From: Nitrospina sp.
GTDB lineage: Bacteria; Nitrospinota; Nitrospinia; Nitrospinales; VA-1
NCBI GenBank assembly: GCA_018653085.1
Contig: JABIAY010000077.1
Span: 1 to 61,291 of the forward strand
Length of the DNA stretch: 61,291 bases
Reading direction: 5' to 3'
Below the pieces are notes generated by a model. That model searched no databases. It was not told the DNA's origin and saw only the letters and a program-made list of their open reading frames with translations. This document shows positions 18,337-26,574 of the stretch, in pieces (position 1 is the first letter of the stretch; every line of letters begins with the position of its first letter). The translations under genes and the position numbers were made by a program.

Positions 18337-18924
18337 TCAGTTCAGCCGGTCGGAAGAAGGATTTTCCAGAGATAGGAAGTCGCCATGTCGCGGAGAATTA
18401 CGGGAAAAGGCTTCCTGAACAGGATCAGGAAACGCCTGATCGCATTCGCTGAGGTACTTCATCACCGCAATCATCCAGTCTGATTCATGTGGTGAGTGGA
18501 TGATCGCAATATTCTCATCCTCATAGTCCTTGCAAATTTGATCCTGTGCACGGCTGGCTCCGGGAAGGGTTTCCTTCTTTTTGATAGTGAGTGGACGAAG
18601 GGGGTCGACATGAATGATTTCCAGCCCTTTGTATTTTTCCGGCACATCTTCTTCGACAAACTCTTCAATGGGTATGCCATTTACATTGGTGAGTCCCGGC
18701 TGTGCCAAAGACGCAATATAAATAGGGACTCTTTTTATTGATGCCTGCTCCGCATAGCCCTCGCGAAGAACCGTCTCCTTGTTGTCTGTCTGACCAAAAA
18801 CCACGAAGTCCCAGCGCCCGTATGTCAGGCGTTTTTGTTTTTGCAGAATGACCGTTTGCTCATAAGCCTCAACGATCTTTTCGTAAACTTTCTGGTCTTT
18901 GGTTCTAACCTTAATTTTCGGCAT
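18337..18924 (-). CDS. Hypothetical cytoplasmic protein, 195 residues
   Basis: Not recognised. No signal peptide or membrane helix; the N-terminus is basic (MPKIKVRTKDQKVYEKIVEA) and a middle segment reads TYGRWDFVVFGQTDNKETVL. The C-terminal ~70 residues are acidic (CKDYEDENIAIIHSPHESDW). It ends 18 bases upstream of the exported Kazal-like protein on the same strand. Codon use looks like the neighbours. No function can be assigned. Confidence 0.6.
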   Translation of the reverse strand: MPKIKVRTKDQKVYEKIVEAYEQTVILQKQKRLTYGRWDFVVFGQTDNKETVLREGYAEQASIKRVPIYIASLAQPGLTNVNGIPIEEFVEEDVPEKYKGLEIIHVDPLRPLTIKKKETLPGASRAQDQICKDYEDENIAIIHSPHESDWMIAVMKYLSECDQAFPDPVQEAFSRNSPRHGDFLSLENPSSDRLN

Positions 18925-18991
18925 AGTGCTTTCTGGTGGGAAAAATATTTGTCGAGTTAATATAACACGCTTGCTATCGGCAGGAAATGTT

Positions 18992-19062
18992 TAACCCCCC
19001 TAGCCCCCCTTGACAGGGGGGAACTGTAAGCCTCCCCCTGATAAGGGGGATTGAGGGGGTTG
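18992..19062. repeat. C-run/G-run inverted repeat element (family 2)
   Basis: The left arm AACCCCCCTAGCCCCCC pairs with the right arm GGGGGATTGAGGGGGTT across two inner C/G arms (CCCCCCTTGACAGGGGGG and CCCCCTGATAAGGGGG). It lies in the divergent gap upstream of murJ. Similar sequences are at 59844-59924 and 17867-17912. Such elements are common non-autonomous intergenic repeats; no transposase is encoded. Confidence 0.7.
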
Positions 19063-19160
19063 CTTTTTACCCCTCCATTAACGCCAGTTTTGCTATACTG
19101 CGTGCAGGCAAGACCTCGCAAATAAACGTTCACTCATTCCCACCTGAACCGAAGCCCCGA

Positions 19161-20726
19161 ATGGACAGCAACGAAAAAGTAAGTAAAGCGGCAGGAGCCG
19201 TAGGCGGGATGACTCTTTTATCACGCCTTTTCGGATTCCTGCGCGATGTGGTTATCGCTATGGCCTTTGGCTCCTCGGCTTCCGCCGATGCTTTTTTTGT
19301 CGCTTTTAGAATTCCTAACATGCAACGGCGGATCCTGGGTGAAGGCGCGGTGACAGCAGCTTTCATTCCCGTTTTCACCGAAACGCTGACACAAAGAGGA
19401 GAATCGGTAGCGTGGAAAATAACCGCCAACCTGTTCAACATTCTTTTTATTGCGTTAACCCTGGCATCCCTGTTCATCCTGATATTTTCACCTGCTGTGA
19501 TAACGGTTTTTGCCCCTGGGTTTCTTGATGAGCCCGGGAAATTTGAACTGACGGTAAAATTAACGCGCTGGATGGCTCCCTACCTTTTTTTTATTGGACT
19601 GGCCGCCTTTTGTATGGGGATTTTAAATTCGCTGAAAGTTTTTGCCCTCCCAGCCGCCACCCCCATTTTGCAAAACATCACGATGATACTCTCGGTTCTC
19701 ATCATTGCTCCGCAAATGGATGAGCCTATTATGGGACTGGCTATCGGTGTTCTGGTTGGCGGGGCTCTGCAATTACTGATTCAGCTTCCCGCTGTTATAA
19801 AAAGGGGATTCCGCTTTGAAAAAACACTTAACTTCAAACAGGAAGAAGTCGTTAAAATCGCCAGGCTGATGGGACCGGTTATACTGGGCCTTGCTGTTTA
19901 TGAAGTTAACATCATGGTTGACACCCTGCTCGCTTCCCTGCTTCCAGGTGGGTCCATTTCCTACTTATATTATGGCAACCGGCTGGTGCAACTGCCTCTC
20001 GGAATATTTGCAGTCGCGTTAGGAGTAGCCCTTCTGCCCACGCTATCCAGCCAGGCCGCAAAGGGAAACCTCAAAGAGTTGGTCCAGACGGTGGGTTTCA
20101 GTATCCGCCTCATTCTTTTTATCACCATACCCGCTACGATAGGATTGATCATTCTGCGCGAACCCATCGTTAATACGTTGTGGGAGCGGGGGGAGTTCCT
20201 GGCTTCTACCACCGAGGGTACAGCCATTGCCCTGCTCTATTATTCTGTAGGCCTCTGCGCCTATTCAGGAATCAAAATCATCGCTCCTGCATTTTATTCT
20301 CTACAGGACACCAAGACCCCGGCAAAAATTGGTATTTATTCTATGCTTCTCAATATGGTTTTAAATCTTATCTTGATGGGTCCCTTGCAACATGGAGGTC
20401 TTGCGCTGGCCACTTCCCTGTCGGCCTTATTCAATGTCGCGCTGTTGATCTACCATTTAAGAAAACGCCTGGGGCTAATGGGTGGAAGAAAAATACTGCG
20501 TTCGACTGTCAAAATGTCTCTTGCGGCCATAACTATGGGTGCCATTACTTTTCTCACCAAGGAGAGATTTTTTCATGTCGGCGATCCCCTGTCGGCCCGA
20601 CTGTTTGCCTTGACCGCTTGCATATCTATTGGAATACTGGTATATGCCTTAATCTCTCATTTCACCCGAAACGAAGAATGGCGCTTTCTTTTGGATTTGA
20701 GAAAGAAAAAACAAGAGATCTCATAA
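19161..20726 (+). CDS. murJ: Lipid II flippase MurJ
   Basis: 521 residues with about 14 membrane helices and the MVF/MATE-like signatures GGMTLLSRLFGFLRDVVIA, ADAFFVAFRIPNMQRRILGEG and AAFIPVFTE at the N-terminus. It translocates undecaprenyl-linked peptidoglycan precursor across the inner membrane. A TATACT box lies about 70 bases upstream without a convincing -35. The next gene, thrH, starts 18 bases downstream. Confidence 0.95.
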   Translation: MDSNEKVSKAAGAVGGMTLLSRLFGFLRDVVIAMAFGSSASADAFFVAFRIPNMQRRILGEGAVTAAFIPVFTETLTQRGESVAWKITANLFNILFIALTLASLFILIFSPAVITVFAPGFLDEPGKFELTVKLTRWMAPYLFFIGLAAFCMGILNSLKVFALPAATPILQNITMILSVLIIAPQMDEPIMGLAIGVLVGGALQLLIQLPAVIKRGFRFEKTLNFKQEEVVKIARLMGPVILGLAVYEVNIMVDTLLASLLPGGSISYLYYGNRLVQLPLGIFAVALGVALLPTLSSQAAKGNLKELVQTVGFSIRLILFITIPATIGLIILREPIVNTLWERGEFLASTTEGTAIALLYYSVGLCAYSGIKIIAPAFYSLQDTKTPAKIGIYSMLLNMVLNLILMGPLQHGGLALATSLSALFNVALLIYHLRKRLGLMGGRKILRSTVKMSLAAITMGAITFLTKERFFHVGDPLSARLFALTACISIGILVYALISHFTRNEEWRFLLDLRKKKQEIS

Positions 20727-20744
20727 AGTAAAGGATAACCACTT

Positions 20745-21374
20745 ATGGTAGTCACCTGCCTGGATTTGGAAGGAGTTCTGGTTCCTGAAATCTGGATAGC
20801 CTTCGCGGAAAAAACTGGAATTGAGAAATTGCGGCTTACTACGCGGGACATCCCCGATTACGATGAACTGATGCGAGGACGGCTCAAAATTCTCGATGAA
20901 AACAATCTTAAACTTGCGGATATCGAGGAAGTCATCGGAGGCATTGCCCCTCTTCCCGGCGCGAAGGAATTTTTATCCTGGCTGGAAAGCGAGTTTCAGG
21001 TCATCATCCTGTCTGACACCTTTAACCAGTTTGCCGGACCTTTGATGGCGCAACTCGACTACCCCACACTGTTTTGCCATGATCTGGTTGTTGACAAGGC
21101 CGGGCGAATCGCTGATTACCGATTGCGAATTCCCGATGCGAAAACCAAGGCCGTGGCGGCTTTAAAATTGCTAAACCTGAAAGTTATCGCCGCCGGAGAT
21201 TCCTATAACGATACCGGAATGCTTAAAGAAGCCGATGCAGGGATTTTATTCCGGGCTCCTGATAACGTTGTGAAAGAATTCCCCCAATTTCCCGTGACAC
21301 GGGACTATGGTGAATTCAAAACAGCTATCATTGAGGCCAGCAAAAAACTGGAAGCCTTAGGCGATCCTATTTGA
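20745..21374 (+). CDS. thrH: ThrH-type phosphoserine phosphatase / homoserine phosphotransferase
   Basis: 209-residue HAD enzyme that looks very close to Pseudomonas ThrH: LDLEGVLVPEIWIAFAEKTG at the N-terminus (a DxE variant of the HAD nucleophile motif), TTRDIPDYDELM, VIILSDTFNQF, and VIAAGDSYNDTGML for motif IV. ThrH can dephosphorylate phosphoserine and transfer the phosphate to homoserine. Its stop overlaps the convergent SH3-domain gene by 8 bases. Probably cotranscribed with murJ. Confidence 0.9.
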   Translation: MVVTCLDLEGVLVPEIWIAFAEKTGIEKLRLTTRDIPDYDELMRGRLKILDENNLKLADIEEVIGGIAPLPGAKEFLSWLESEFQVIILSDTFNQFAGPLMAQLDYPTLFCHDLVVDKAGRIADYRLRIPDAKTKAVAALKLLNLKVIAAGDSYNDTGMLKEADAGILFRAPDNVVKEFPQFPVTRDYGEFKTAIIEASKKLEALGDPI

Positions 21375-21882
21375 TTTCAGAATCTATGAGCTTGCTGGCC
21401 AGCCACCCGGTCCGGGCCAGTTCTTTTGCCGCCGGCTTTGAGCGGATTTTTGACCACTTCCCTTTTTTTCCCAGGATTTCAACCTCAGTGCCCTGGGGCA
21501 GTACAAATAAAATCGTGCTGGTCTTGGTATTAGGTGCGTCACGCAAATTGGCAAAACTTACATTGACCTTGAAAAACATTTCATAATCTTCGTCTTCTGC
21601 AACTTGAAGTGGAACTTCATCGGTGCTCAAATCATGAAACAAACTCAATGGGTTGATTTCCAGCTTGACTACAACCACAACCATAAAAATCAGCACTAAT
21701 AAAGTGATGCGTAGATAAGCCTGAGAAAAATTCAGGCCCTTTTCAGGATCAGGTTCCGGAGGCTCTGGCGGATCACATTGAATGCAAAAAAAACCCGGAG
21801 CAGGCAGGAGGCTTCCGCAAGTATCACAATATTGATATTCGCGTTTTGTATTAGGATAAGATGTCTTGCTGGAACTCATCAA
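21367..21882 (-). CDS. Zinc-ribbon, membrane-anchored SH3b protein
   Basis: 171 residues: an N-terminal zinc ribbon (YCDTCG ... FFCIQCDP), one membrane helix (about 56-75, ITLLVLIFMVVVVVKL), and a C-terminal SH3b domain (VNVSFANLRDAPNTKTSTI, LPQGTEVEILGKKGKWSKI, GWLASKLID). The topology suggests the ribbon is cytoplasmic and SH3b periplasmic, where it could bind peptidoglycan. It ends overlapping thrH and starts 7 bases downstream of the M32 carboxypeptidase gene on the same strand, so the three minus-strand genes 21367-23876 may be one operon. Confidence 0.75.
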   Translation of the reverse strand: MMSSSKTSYPNTKREYQYCDTCGSLLPAPGFFCIQCDPPEPPEPDPEKGLNFSQAYLRITLLVLIFMVVVVVKLEINPLSLFHDLSTDEVPLQVAEDEDYEMFFKVNVSFANLRDAPNTKTSTILFVLPQGTEVEILGKKGKWSKIRSKPAAKELARTGWLASKLIDSEIK

Positions 21883-21889
21883 CTGCCTT

Positions 21890-23407
21890 CTAGTTAAGTC
21901 GGTAAATTTGGCGGTATTTGTTTTTCAGATAATCCAGAAAGTTGTCCGGATTTAGATTTTCTCCAGTCACCTGCTTGACCAGATCAGGAACCGATAACAA
22001 CCTGCCCTGCTGATGAACTTGGGTACCCAGCCATTCCCGAATAGGAGTCAGGTTTCCCCTCTCGATCTGTTTTTCTATATCAGGCTTGGCACGAATCAAT
22101 GCCTGATAAAACTGGCTGGCATAAATGGCTCCTAACGTATAAGAAGGAAAATAGCCAAAGGCTCCCCCGCTCCAATGTGTGTCCTGCAAAACACCAAGCG
22201 TGTCCGTTGGCGGTTCCACACCCAGATATTCTTTCATTTTAGCATTCCACAGGTCCGGCAAATGCTCAACTTGAATCGACCCATCAAACAGACCTTTTTC
22301 CAATTCATAACGCAGGATAACATGCATCGGATAGGTCACCTCATCAGCCTCTACCCTGATTAACGAGGGCCCGCTGACATTAACGGCCTCATAAAATCGT
22401 GCAGGAGTTACATCCTTAAAATTATGTGAAAATGTTTCGGCAAGCAACGGCAGGTAGCGTGTGCAAAATGGTTTTCCCTGTGCGATCATTCGTTCCCAGA
22501 ACAGCGATTGCGATTCATGGACAGCCATGGTGAGGGCTTCAGATACCGGCAGGTCCCGCCCATCTTGCATGCGCCCTTGCTCATAAAGCCCATGACCAGT
22601 CTCATGAATCACCGCGTAGAGCGATTCAACAAAATTATCCGTCCGATAGCGAGTGGTAATGCGGACATCGGTCGGATGACTGCCGCCACAAAAAGGATGT
22701 ACCGACACATCCATGCGCCCCTGGTCGAACAGAAAACCCATCTCTTCACTGATTTTGCGTCCCAGCGCCTCCTGTTTTTCAACAGGGAACTGGCCTGATA
22801 AAAAACTGGTTTCCGGTTTGTAATCCGACTCCTGGATAGCCTTTATCAATGGAATCAGTTCAGCTTTAAGTTTATCAAATATAGGAGTGATGTCCTTCTG
22901 GGTGGACCCTCTTTCATAAACATCGATATTGGCATCATAGGCCTCCATATCAGGGAAAACACAACCGGCCCACTTTATTTTCAAATCCACCAATTGTTTT
23001 AGCACCGGGGCGAAATCGGAAAACCTGTTTTCAGAACGGGCTTTCACCCAGATTTGGTGGGCTCGGGAAGATAATTCCGCCAACTCCGTGACAAGCGTTT
23101 TGGAAACCCGCGTAGCCATATGGAATTCCCGGTGGGCCTCGCGTATATTGCACCATTCAAAAGTGTTAAATCCATTTTCCTCGCTCTGGCAAAGCCGATC
23201 CAGCAACCTCCCCATTTCAGGATGCGTGGTTTTTTCATGCAGGACCCCGGCCAGGCTTCCGATCTGCTGGGCACGCGATTCTGCGGCACCCGCAGGCATG
23301 ATGACTTCCTGATCCCAGTGCAGGATACCCATGATTCCGCCCAACCGACTGCTCTCCGACAACCGGTGAACCAGTGCATAATAATCTTCTCTTAACTCTT
23401 CGTGCAT
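21890..23407 (-). CDS. M32 family metallocarboxypeptidase (Taq-type)
   Basis: About 505 residues. The zinc site is HETGH in VIHETGHGLYEQG, with family signatures LHWDQEVIMPAGAAESRA near the N-terminus and GGSHPTDVRITTRY, SESLYAVIHE-like and EADEVTYPMHVILRYELE downstream. Family members are cobalt- or zinc-dependent carboxypeptidases with broad specificity, cytoplasmic. The ATG at 23407, 10 bases after the preceding stop, is preferred to a TTG at 23440 that would overlap the lipoprotein gene. Confidence 0.92.
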   Translation of the reverse strand: MHEELREDYYALVHRLSESSRLGGIMGILHWDQEVIMPAGAAESRAQQIGSLAGVLHEKTTHPEMGRLLDRLCQSEENGFNTFEWCNIREAHREFHMATRVSKTLVTELAELSSRAHQIWVKARSENRFSDFAPVLKQLVDLKIKWAGCVFPDMEAYDANIDVYERGSTQKDITPIFDKLKAELIPLIKAIQESDYKPETSFLSGQFPVEKQEALGRKISEEMGFLFDQGRMDVSVHPFCGGSHPTDVRITTRYRTDNFVESLYAVIHETGHGLYEQGRMQDGRDLPVSEALTMAVHESQSLFWERMIAQGKPFCTRYLPLLAETFSHNFKDVTPARFYEAVNVSGPSLIRVEADEVTYPMHVILRYELEKGLFDGSIQVEHLPDLWNAKMKEYLGVEPPTDTLGVLQDTHWSGGAFGYFPSYTLGAIYASQFYQALIRAKPDIEKQIERGNLTPIREWLGTQVHQQGRLLSVPDLVKQVTGENLNPDNFLDYLKNKYRQIYRLN

Positions 23408-23417
23408 CGCGTTATAC

Positions 23418-23876
23418 CTATTTGGTTTGGTCTCGAACAATTCGTACTTTACCCGAGTCCATGATCAGGATTCGTTCTCCGGCTTTAAGCTCTTCGTCAT
23501 TAACTTGCACAACGGCATAGGCTTCTCCTTCATCGGGTTGGATGATAAATTCCGATGCGGAGCCACTGGTGATTATCTCTTCGGTGGCAGTGCCTACCAA
23601 GCCGCCCACAACAGCACCCCCTAGAGCTCCCAACGCACGGGTCGCCGTGTTCCCGCCCAGAGAGGAACCGGCCAGCCCGCCTGCTGTTGCCCCCGCCACG
23701 GCCCCGGCTCCAGATTCTGTGCCCTTTATTTCAACTTCTCTCACCGACAAAATGACACCCTTTTTAAAATATTCAGGAGAACCCATTTCACTTCGTTCAT
23801 AAGTGGAACCGGAATGCAACGAACAACCGGAAAGAACAAGGATTACCAATAAAAAACCTGTTAAATTTCTAACCAT
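23418..23876 (-). CDS. Outer-membrane lipoprotein with glycine-zipper (SlyB/Pcp-like)
   Basis: 152 residues. The signal peptide ends in a lipobox LSGCS (Cys18). A Gly/Ala-rich zipper (AGAVAGATAGGLAGSSLGG, ALGGAVVGGLVG; about 58-95) is typical of the Pcp/SlyB family of peptidoglycan-linked or stress lipoproteins. The C-terminal part YAVVQVNDEELKAGERILIM is a small beta-domain as in SlyB. It is the first gene of the minus-strand group ending at 21367. Confidence 0.85.
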   Translation of the reverse strand: MVRNLTGFLLVILVLSGCSLHSGSTYERSEMGSPEYFKKGVILSVREVEIKGTESGAGAVAGATAGGLAGSSLGGNTATRALGALGGAVVGGLVGTATEEIITSGSASEFIIQPDEGEAYAVVQVNDEELKAGERILIMDSGKVRIVRDQTK

Positions 23877-23963
23877 GACAAACTCCGTTAATTAACTCTG
23901 CTATAATTGGACGTTGGCTTGGGTGCACCCTGTTTATCAATCTTACCAAATCCTGAGGTATAT

Positions 23964-24215
23964 ATGGAATCCAATAACGAGACCTATGAAACAGTGCAAG
24001 GTCGACTGGATGTTTTACGCAAAGGTATTGTCAGCGAAGAAAATTCGGTCGGTTATTACCAGACCCTTACTGAGAAAACCCCTGAAGATTCGGATGTCAA
24101 TAAAGGGATGCGGCGTATGTATTATGATTTGATGTTGGAAGAAAAAAAGCATGTAAGCCGTTTCCGCGAACTCATCTCACAGTGGGAGCAAAAACTCAAA
24201 GAGTTCGAGAAATAA
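23964..24215 (+). CDS. Short two-helix ferritin/rubrerythrin-like protein
   Basis: 83 residues, no signal peptide. It consists of two predicted helices; candidate iron ligands are E25/E26 in SEENSVGYY and the E60-x2-H63 motif in LEEKKHV. That is half of a rubrerythrin or ferritin four-helix bundle, so a metal site would need a dimer, as in encapsulin-associated ferritins. The ATG at 23964 has TGAGGT as ribosome site; a longer frame from 23907 has none. It lies just upstream of the Fur-box promoter and the FTR1 permease, supporting an iron-related role. No encapsulin gene is seen. Confidence 0.65.
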   Translation: MESNNETYETVQGRLDVLRKGIVSEENSVGYYQTLTEKTPEDSDVNKGMRRMYYDLMLEEKKHVSRFRELISQWEQKLKEFEK

Positions 24216-24297
24216 CTCCTGGAATTTCCCCGCCCCCTTCTGATTCATATTGACCCATTTTGCTATCTCTTCCGGAATTAAAAAATTCTGGATATCC

Positions 24298-24326
24298 TTG
24301 ACAATTCAAAGGCCTTATCTTATTAT
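24298..24326 (+). promoter_or_regulatory. Strong sigma70-type promoter of the FTR1 locus
   Basis: A consensus -35 TTGACA (24298-24303) and a -10 TATTAT (24321-24326) are separated by 17 bases. The expected start, near 24333, lies inside the Fur-like box that follows. Both hexamers are read directly. Confidence 0.7.
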
Positions 24327-24327
24327 T

Positions 24328-24346
24328 GATAACAATTCTCATTATT
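24328..24346 (+). promoter_or_regulatory. Fur box
   Basis: GATAACAATTCTCATTATT matches the classical 19-base Fur box at 14 of 19 positions. It covers the predicted transcription start of the FTR1 gene, the usual geometry for iron-dependent repression. A Fur-family gene is present at 52097-52525. Match count is by hand; regulation is inferred. Confidence 0.65.
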
Positions 24347-24400
24347 AATTTAGGGTTTTGGGAACCCAATTCCGGTTCCCTCCTAAAGTCAACCATTTCA

Positions 24401-26560
24401 ATGAATAACATGCTGCCCACAAAGCCAACAATGCCGCACAAATCCAGTCTTCTAAAAATTATCATCCTATCTCTTCTGTTTTTAAGCCAACATTTTTGGG
24501 TCGCAAACCAGGCCGAAGCCTTGAACCAGGCATCGATAGACCGGGTCAAAAAAATAGTCATGATGCTGAATATTGCCGCCAAGGAATTTGAGGAAGGTGT
24601 GGTGGATGGCAAAATTGTCGTGCCTCCGGAATATGAAGAGAGCCAGGTATTTTTGCAACAGGCTACCGAAAGGTTTGCCAGATTGTCTGCGGAAATTCCA
24701 GATTCACAAAAAGCTGAAAATCTTAAAAATCAGTTCGTCAACATGATGGACCTGGTTAAGGACAAAGTAGATTCGCAAAGGGTATGGCAGGAGGTGAACA
24801 ACATCAACTCCGAACTGCTGGCAACTTTCAATATTGAAATCAATAAGACACCTATCACGCCGGTATCGCTGGCTAATGGAAAAAAGATATTTGAAAACAA
24901 CTGCTCGGTTTGCCATGGCCTGACCGGAAACGGCGATGGCCCCATGGCCAGTCAGTTTGATCCCTCCCCTGCCGTTTTATCTAATCCAAAACTTACAGGC
25001 GATGCAAACACCACCGCTTATGACAATTTTGAGGTGATCAACGTTGGTATTGCCAATACAGCGATGATGGCCTGGGCCGAAGCGCTTTCGGAAACGCAAA
25101 TTTGGGATGTGACCTATTATCTCCGAACTTTTTCCAACGTAAATGTGCAACTTCCCCCAGTCAACCTGGAACTGGCGGCTATCGAATCATCAGCGGATAC
25201 GGGAGGAAATCTTGCCACCGCAGTCGTAGACGAGGTTCGGGGACTTCTTGATAAAAGTCTGGAGATTTATAAATCTGGCCAGACTGAGAATGCGGCAGAG
25301 GTAGCTTTTGACGCGTATCTGGTATATGAAAAAATCGAGTCCAACCTCATCACAAAAGATAAGAGCCTGGGTGTAAGCCTGGAGTCTGCGTTCAGTCGCT
25401 ATCGGGGGGAAATCAAGCGCAACGCACCTTTTGAACATGTGCAGTCGCTGAGCAATGAAATCAACCTGAACCTTGCAAAAGGAGTGAAGTTGCTTGAGAG
25501 CAAGGTTGGTTTTACCGGGATGTTCTTTCAATCCTTCTCCATCATCGTTCGAGAAGGATTTGAGGCCATTCTGATTATCGCCGCACTGATAGCGTTTCTA
25601 GTTAAGTCACGCAATCAAGCCAGGGTGAAATCCATCCACATCGGCGTGATAGTCGGTATTCTTGCCAGTTTTGCGACGGCCTATATTATCCAGGAAATCC
25701 TTCACCTGAGCATGGCCAGTCAGGAACTCCTTGAAGGCTGGATCATGTTGACGGCTGTTGTGGTTTTATTCTGGGTCAGCTACTGGCTGGTTTCAAAAAT
25801 AGAAACCCGAAAATGGCAGGACTACATCAACAAAAAAATGCGTGGTGCCCTGTCCAAAGGAAACACACTCACTCTGGGCGCGGTGGCCTTCATATCTGTT
25901 TACCGTGAGGGATTCGAAACCGTTCTTTTTTATAAAGCCCTCTACCTCTATGCAGATAGTTCTACCGGAGGAATCATACCGGGGTTTCTGGCAGGTTGTC
26001 TGGTTTTAGCAGGAGTATTTTACCTGATCAATACTTTGGGGATGAGAATTCCCATTAAGTGGTTTTTTGGTTTCACCAGTGTGCTTTTGTACTACATGGC
26101 ATTCACCTTCATGGGAAAGGGAATTCATGAGTTACAAATGGGCGAACAGGTTTCTATAACTGCGGCGAATTTTTTACCCAGTGTTCATTGGCTGGGCATG
26201 TACCCCACCTGGGAAACATTCATCGGTCAGGGCATATTGTTTGCGGCGTTTGTTTTTGCATTGATTTACACATTCATCATTAAGGCCGAGTTGGGGTCCA
26301 CCCACTTGCAGGCGGAAACCCACCATCTGCAAAGCAATATCGCCCAGGTGCACGATCTGGTGGAGCATATTTCCCATCATGCCAAGCGTTGCGAGGTGTT
26401 CCTGAAGGACACACCGGACGAGGACTTGAAAGAGCTAACAGGACATTTGCAGGAGATAGATGTCAAAATCCACGAACTGTTCGGGCATGTGAAACACGTG
26501 GAAAACCAGCTTCAGGACGAATACGAGAAACTGGCCAAGAAAGCCTTTGAGGACAAATAA
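24401..26560 (+). CDS. Cytochrome c - FTR1 iron permease fusion with C-terminal His/Cys domain
   Basis: 719 residues from the ATG at 24401; an upstream in-frame TTG lies inside the promoter and is rejected. Order: signal peptide (about 12-40), helical region (45-145), class I cytochrome c domain with CSVCHG (C168, C171, H172), a helical EfeO-like linker (255-370), then the seven-helix FTR1 permease with REGFE at 384-388 and 502-506. The ~75-residue tail, cytoplasmic by FTR1 topology, contains [14 protein letters not shown] and [12 protein letters not shown], shared with the next gene. Family members import iron coupled to oxidation of Fe(II); the fused haem domain probably takes the electrons. 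Start uncertain between 24401 and 24431. Confidence 0.88.
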   Translation: MNNMLPTKPTMPHKSSLLKIIILSLLFLSQHFWVANQAEALNQASIDRVKKIVMMLNIAAKEFEEGVVDGKIVVPPEYEESQVFLQQATERFARLSAEIPDSQKAENLKNQFVNMMDLVKDKVDSQRVWQEVNNINSELLATFNIEINKTPITPVSLANGKKIFENNCSVCHGLTGNGDGPMASQFDPSPAVLSNPKLTGDANTTAYDNFEVINVGIANTAMMAWAEALSETQIWDVTYYLRTFSNVNVQLPPVNLELAAIESSADTGGNLATAVVDEVRGLLDKSLEIYKSGQTENAAEVAFDAYLVYEKIESNLITKDKSLGVSLESAFSRYRGEIKRNAPFEHVQSLSNEINLNLAKGVKLLESKVGFTGMFFQSFSIIVREGFEAILIIAALIAFLVKSRNQARVKSIHIGVIVGILASFATAYIIQEILHLSMASQELLEGWIMLTAVVVLFWVSYWLVSKIETRKWQDYINKKMRGALSKGNTLTLGAVAFISVYREGFETVLFYKALYLYADSSTGGIIPGFLAGCLVLAGVFYLINTLGMRIPIKWFFGFTSVLLYYMAFTFMGKGIHELQMGEQVSITAANFLPSVHWLGMYPTWETFIGQGILFAAFVFALIYTFIIKAELGSTHLQAETHHLQSNIAQVHDLVEHISHHAKRCEVFLKDTPDEDLKELTGHLQEIDVKIHELFGHVKHVENQLQDEYEKLAKKAFEDK

Positions 26561-26574
26561 AACCAGGGATTTCC

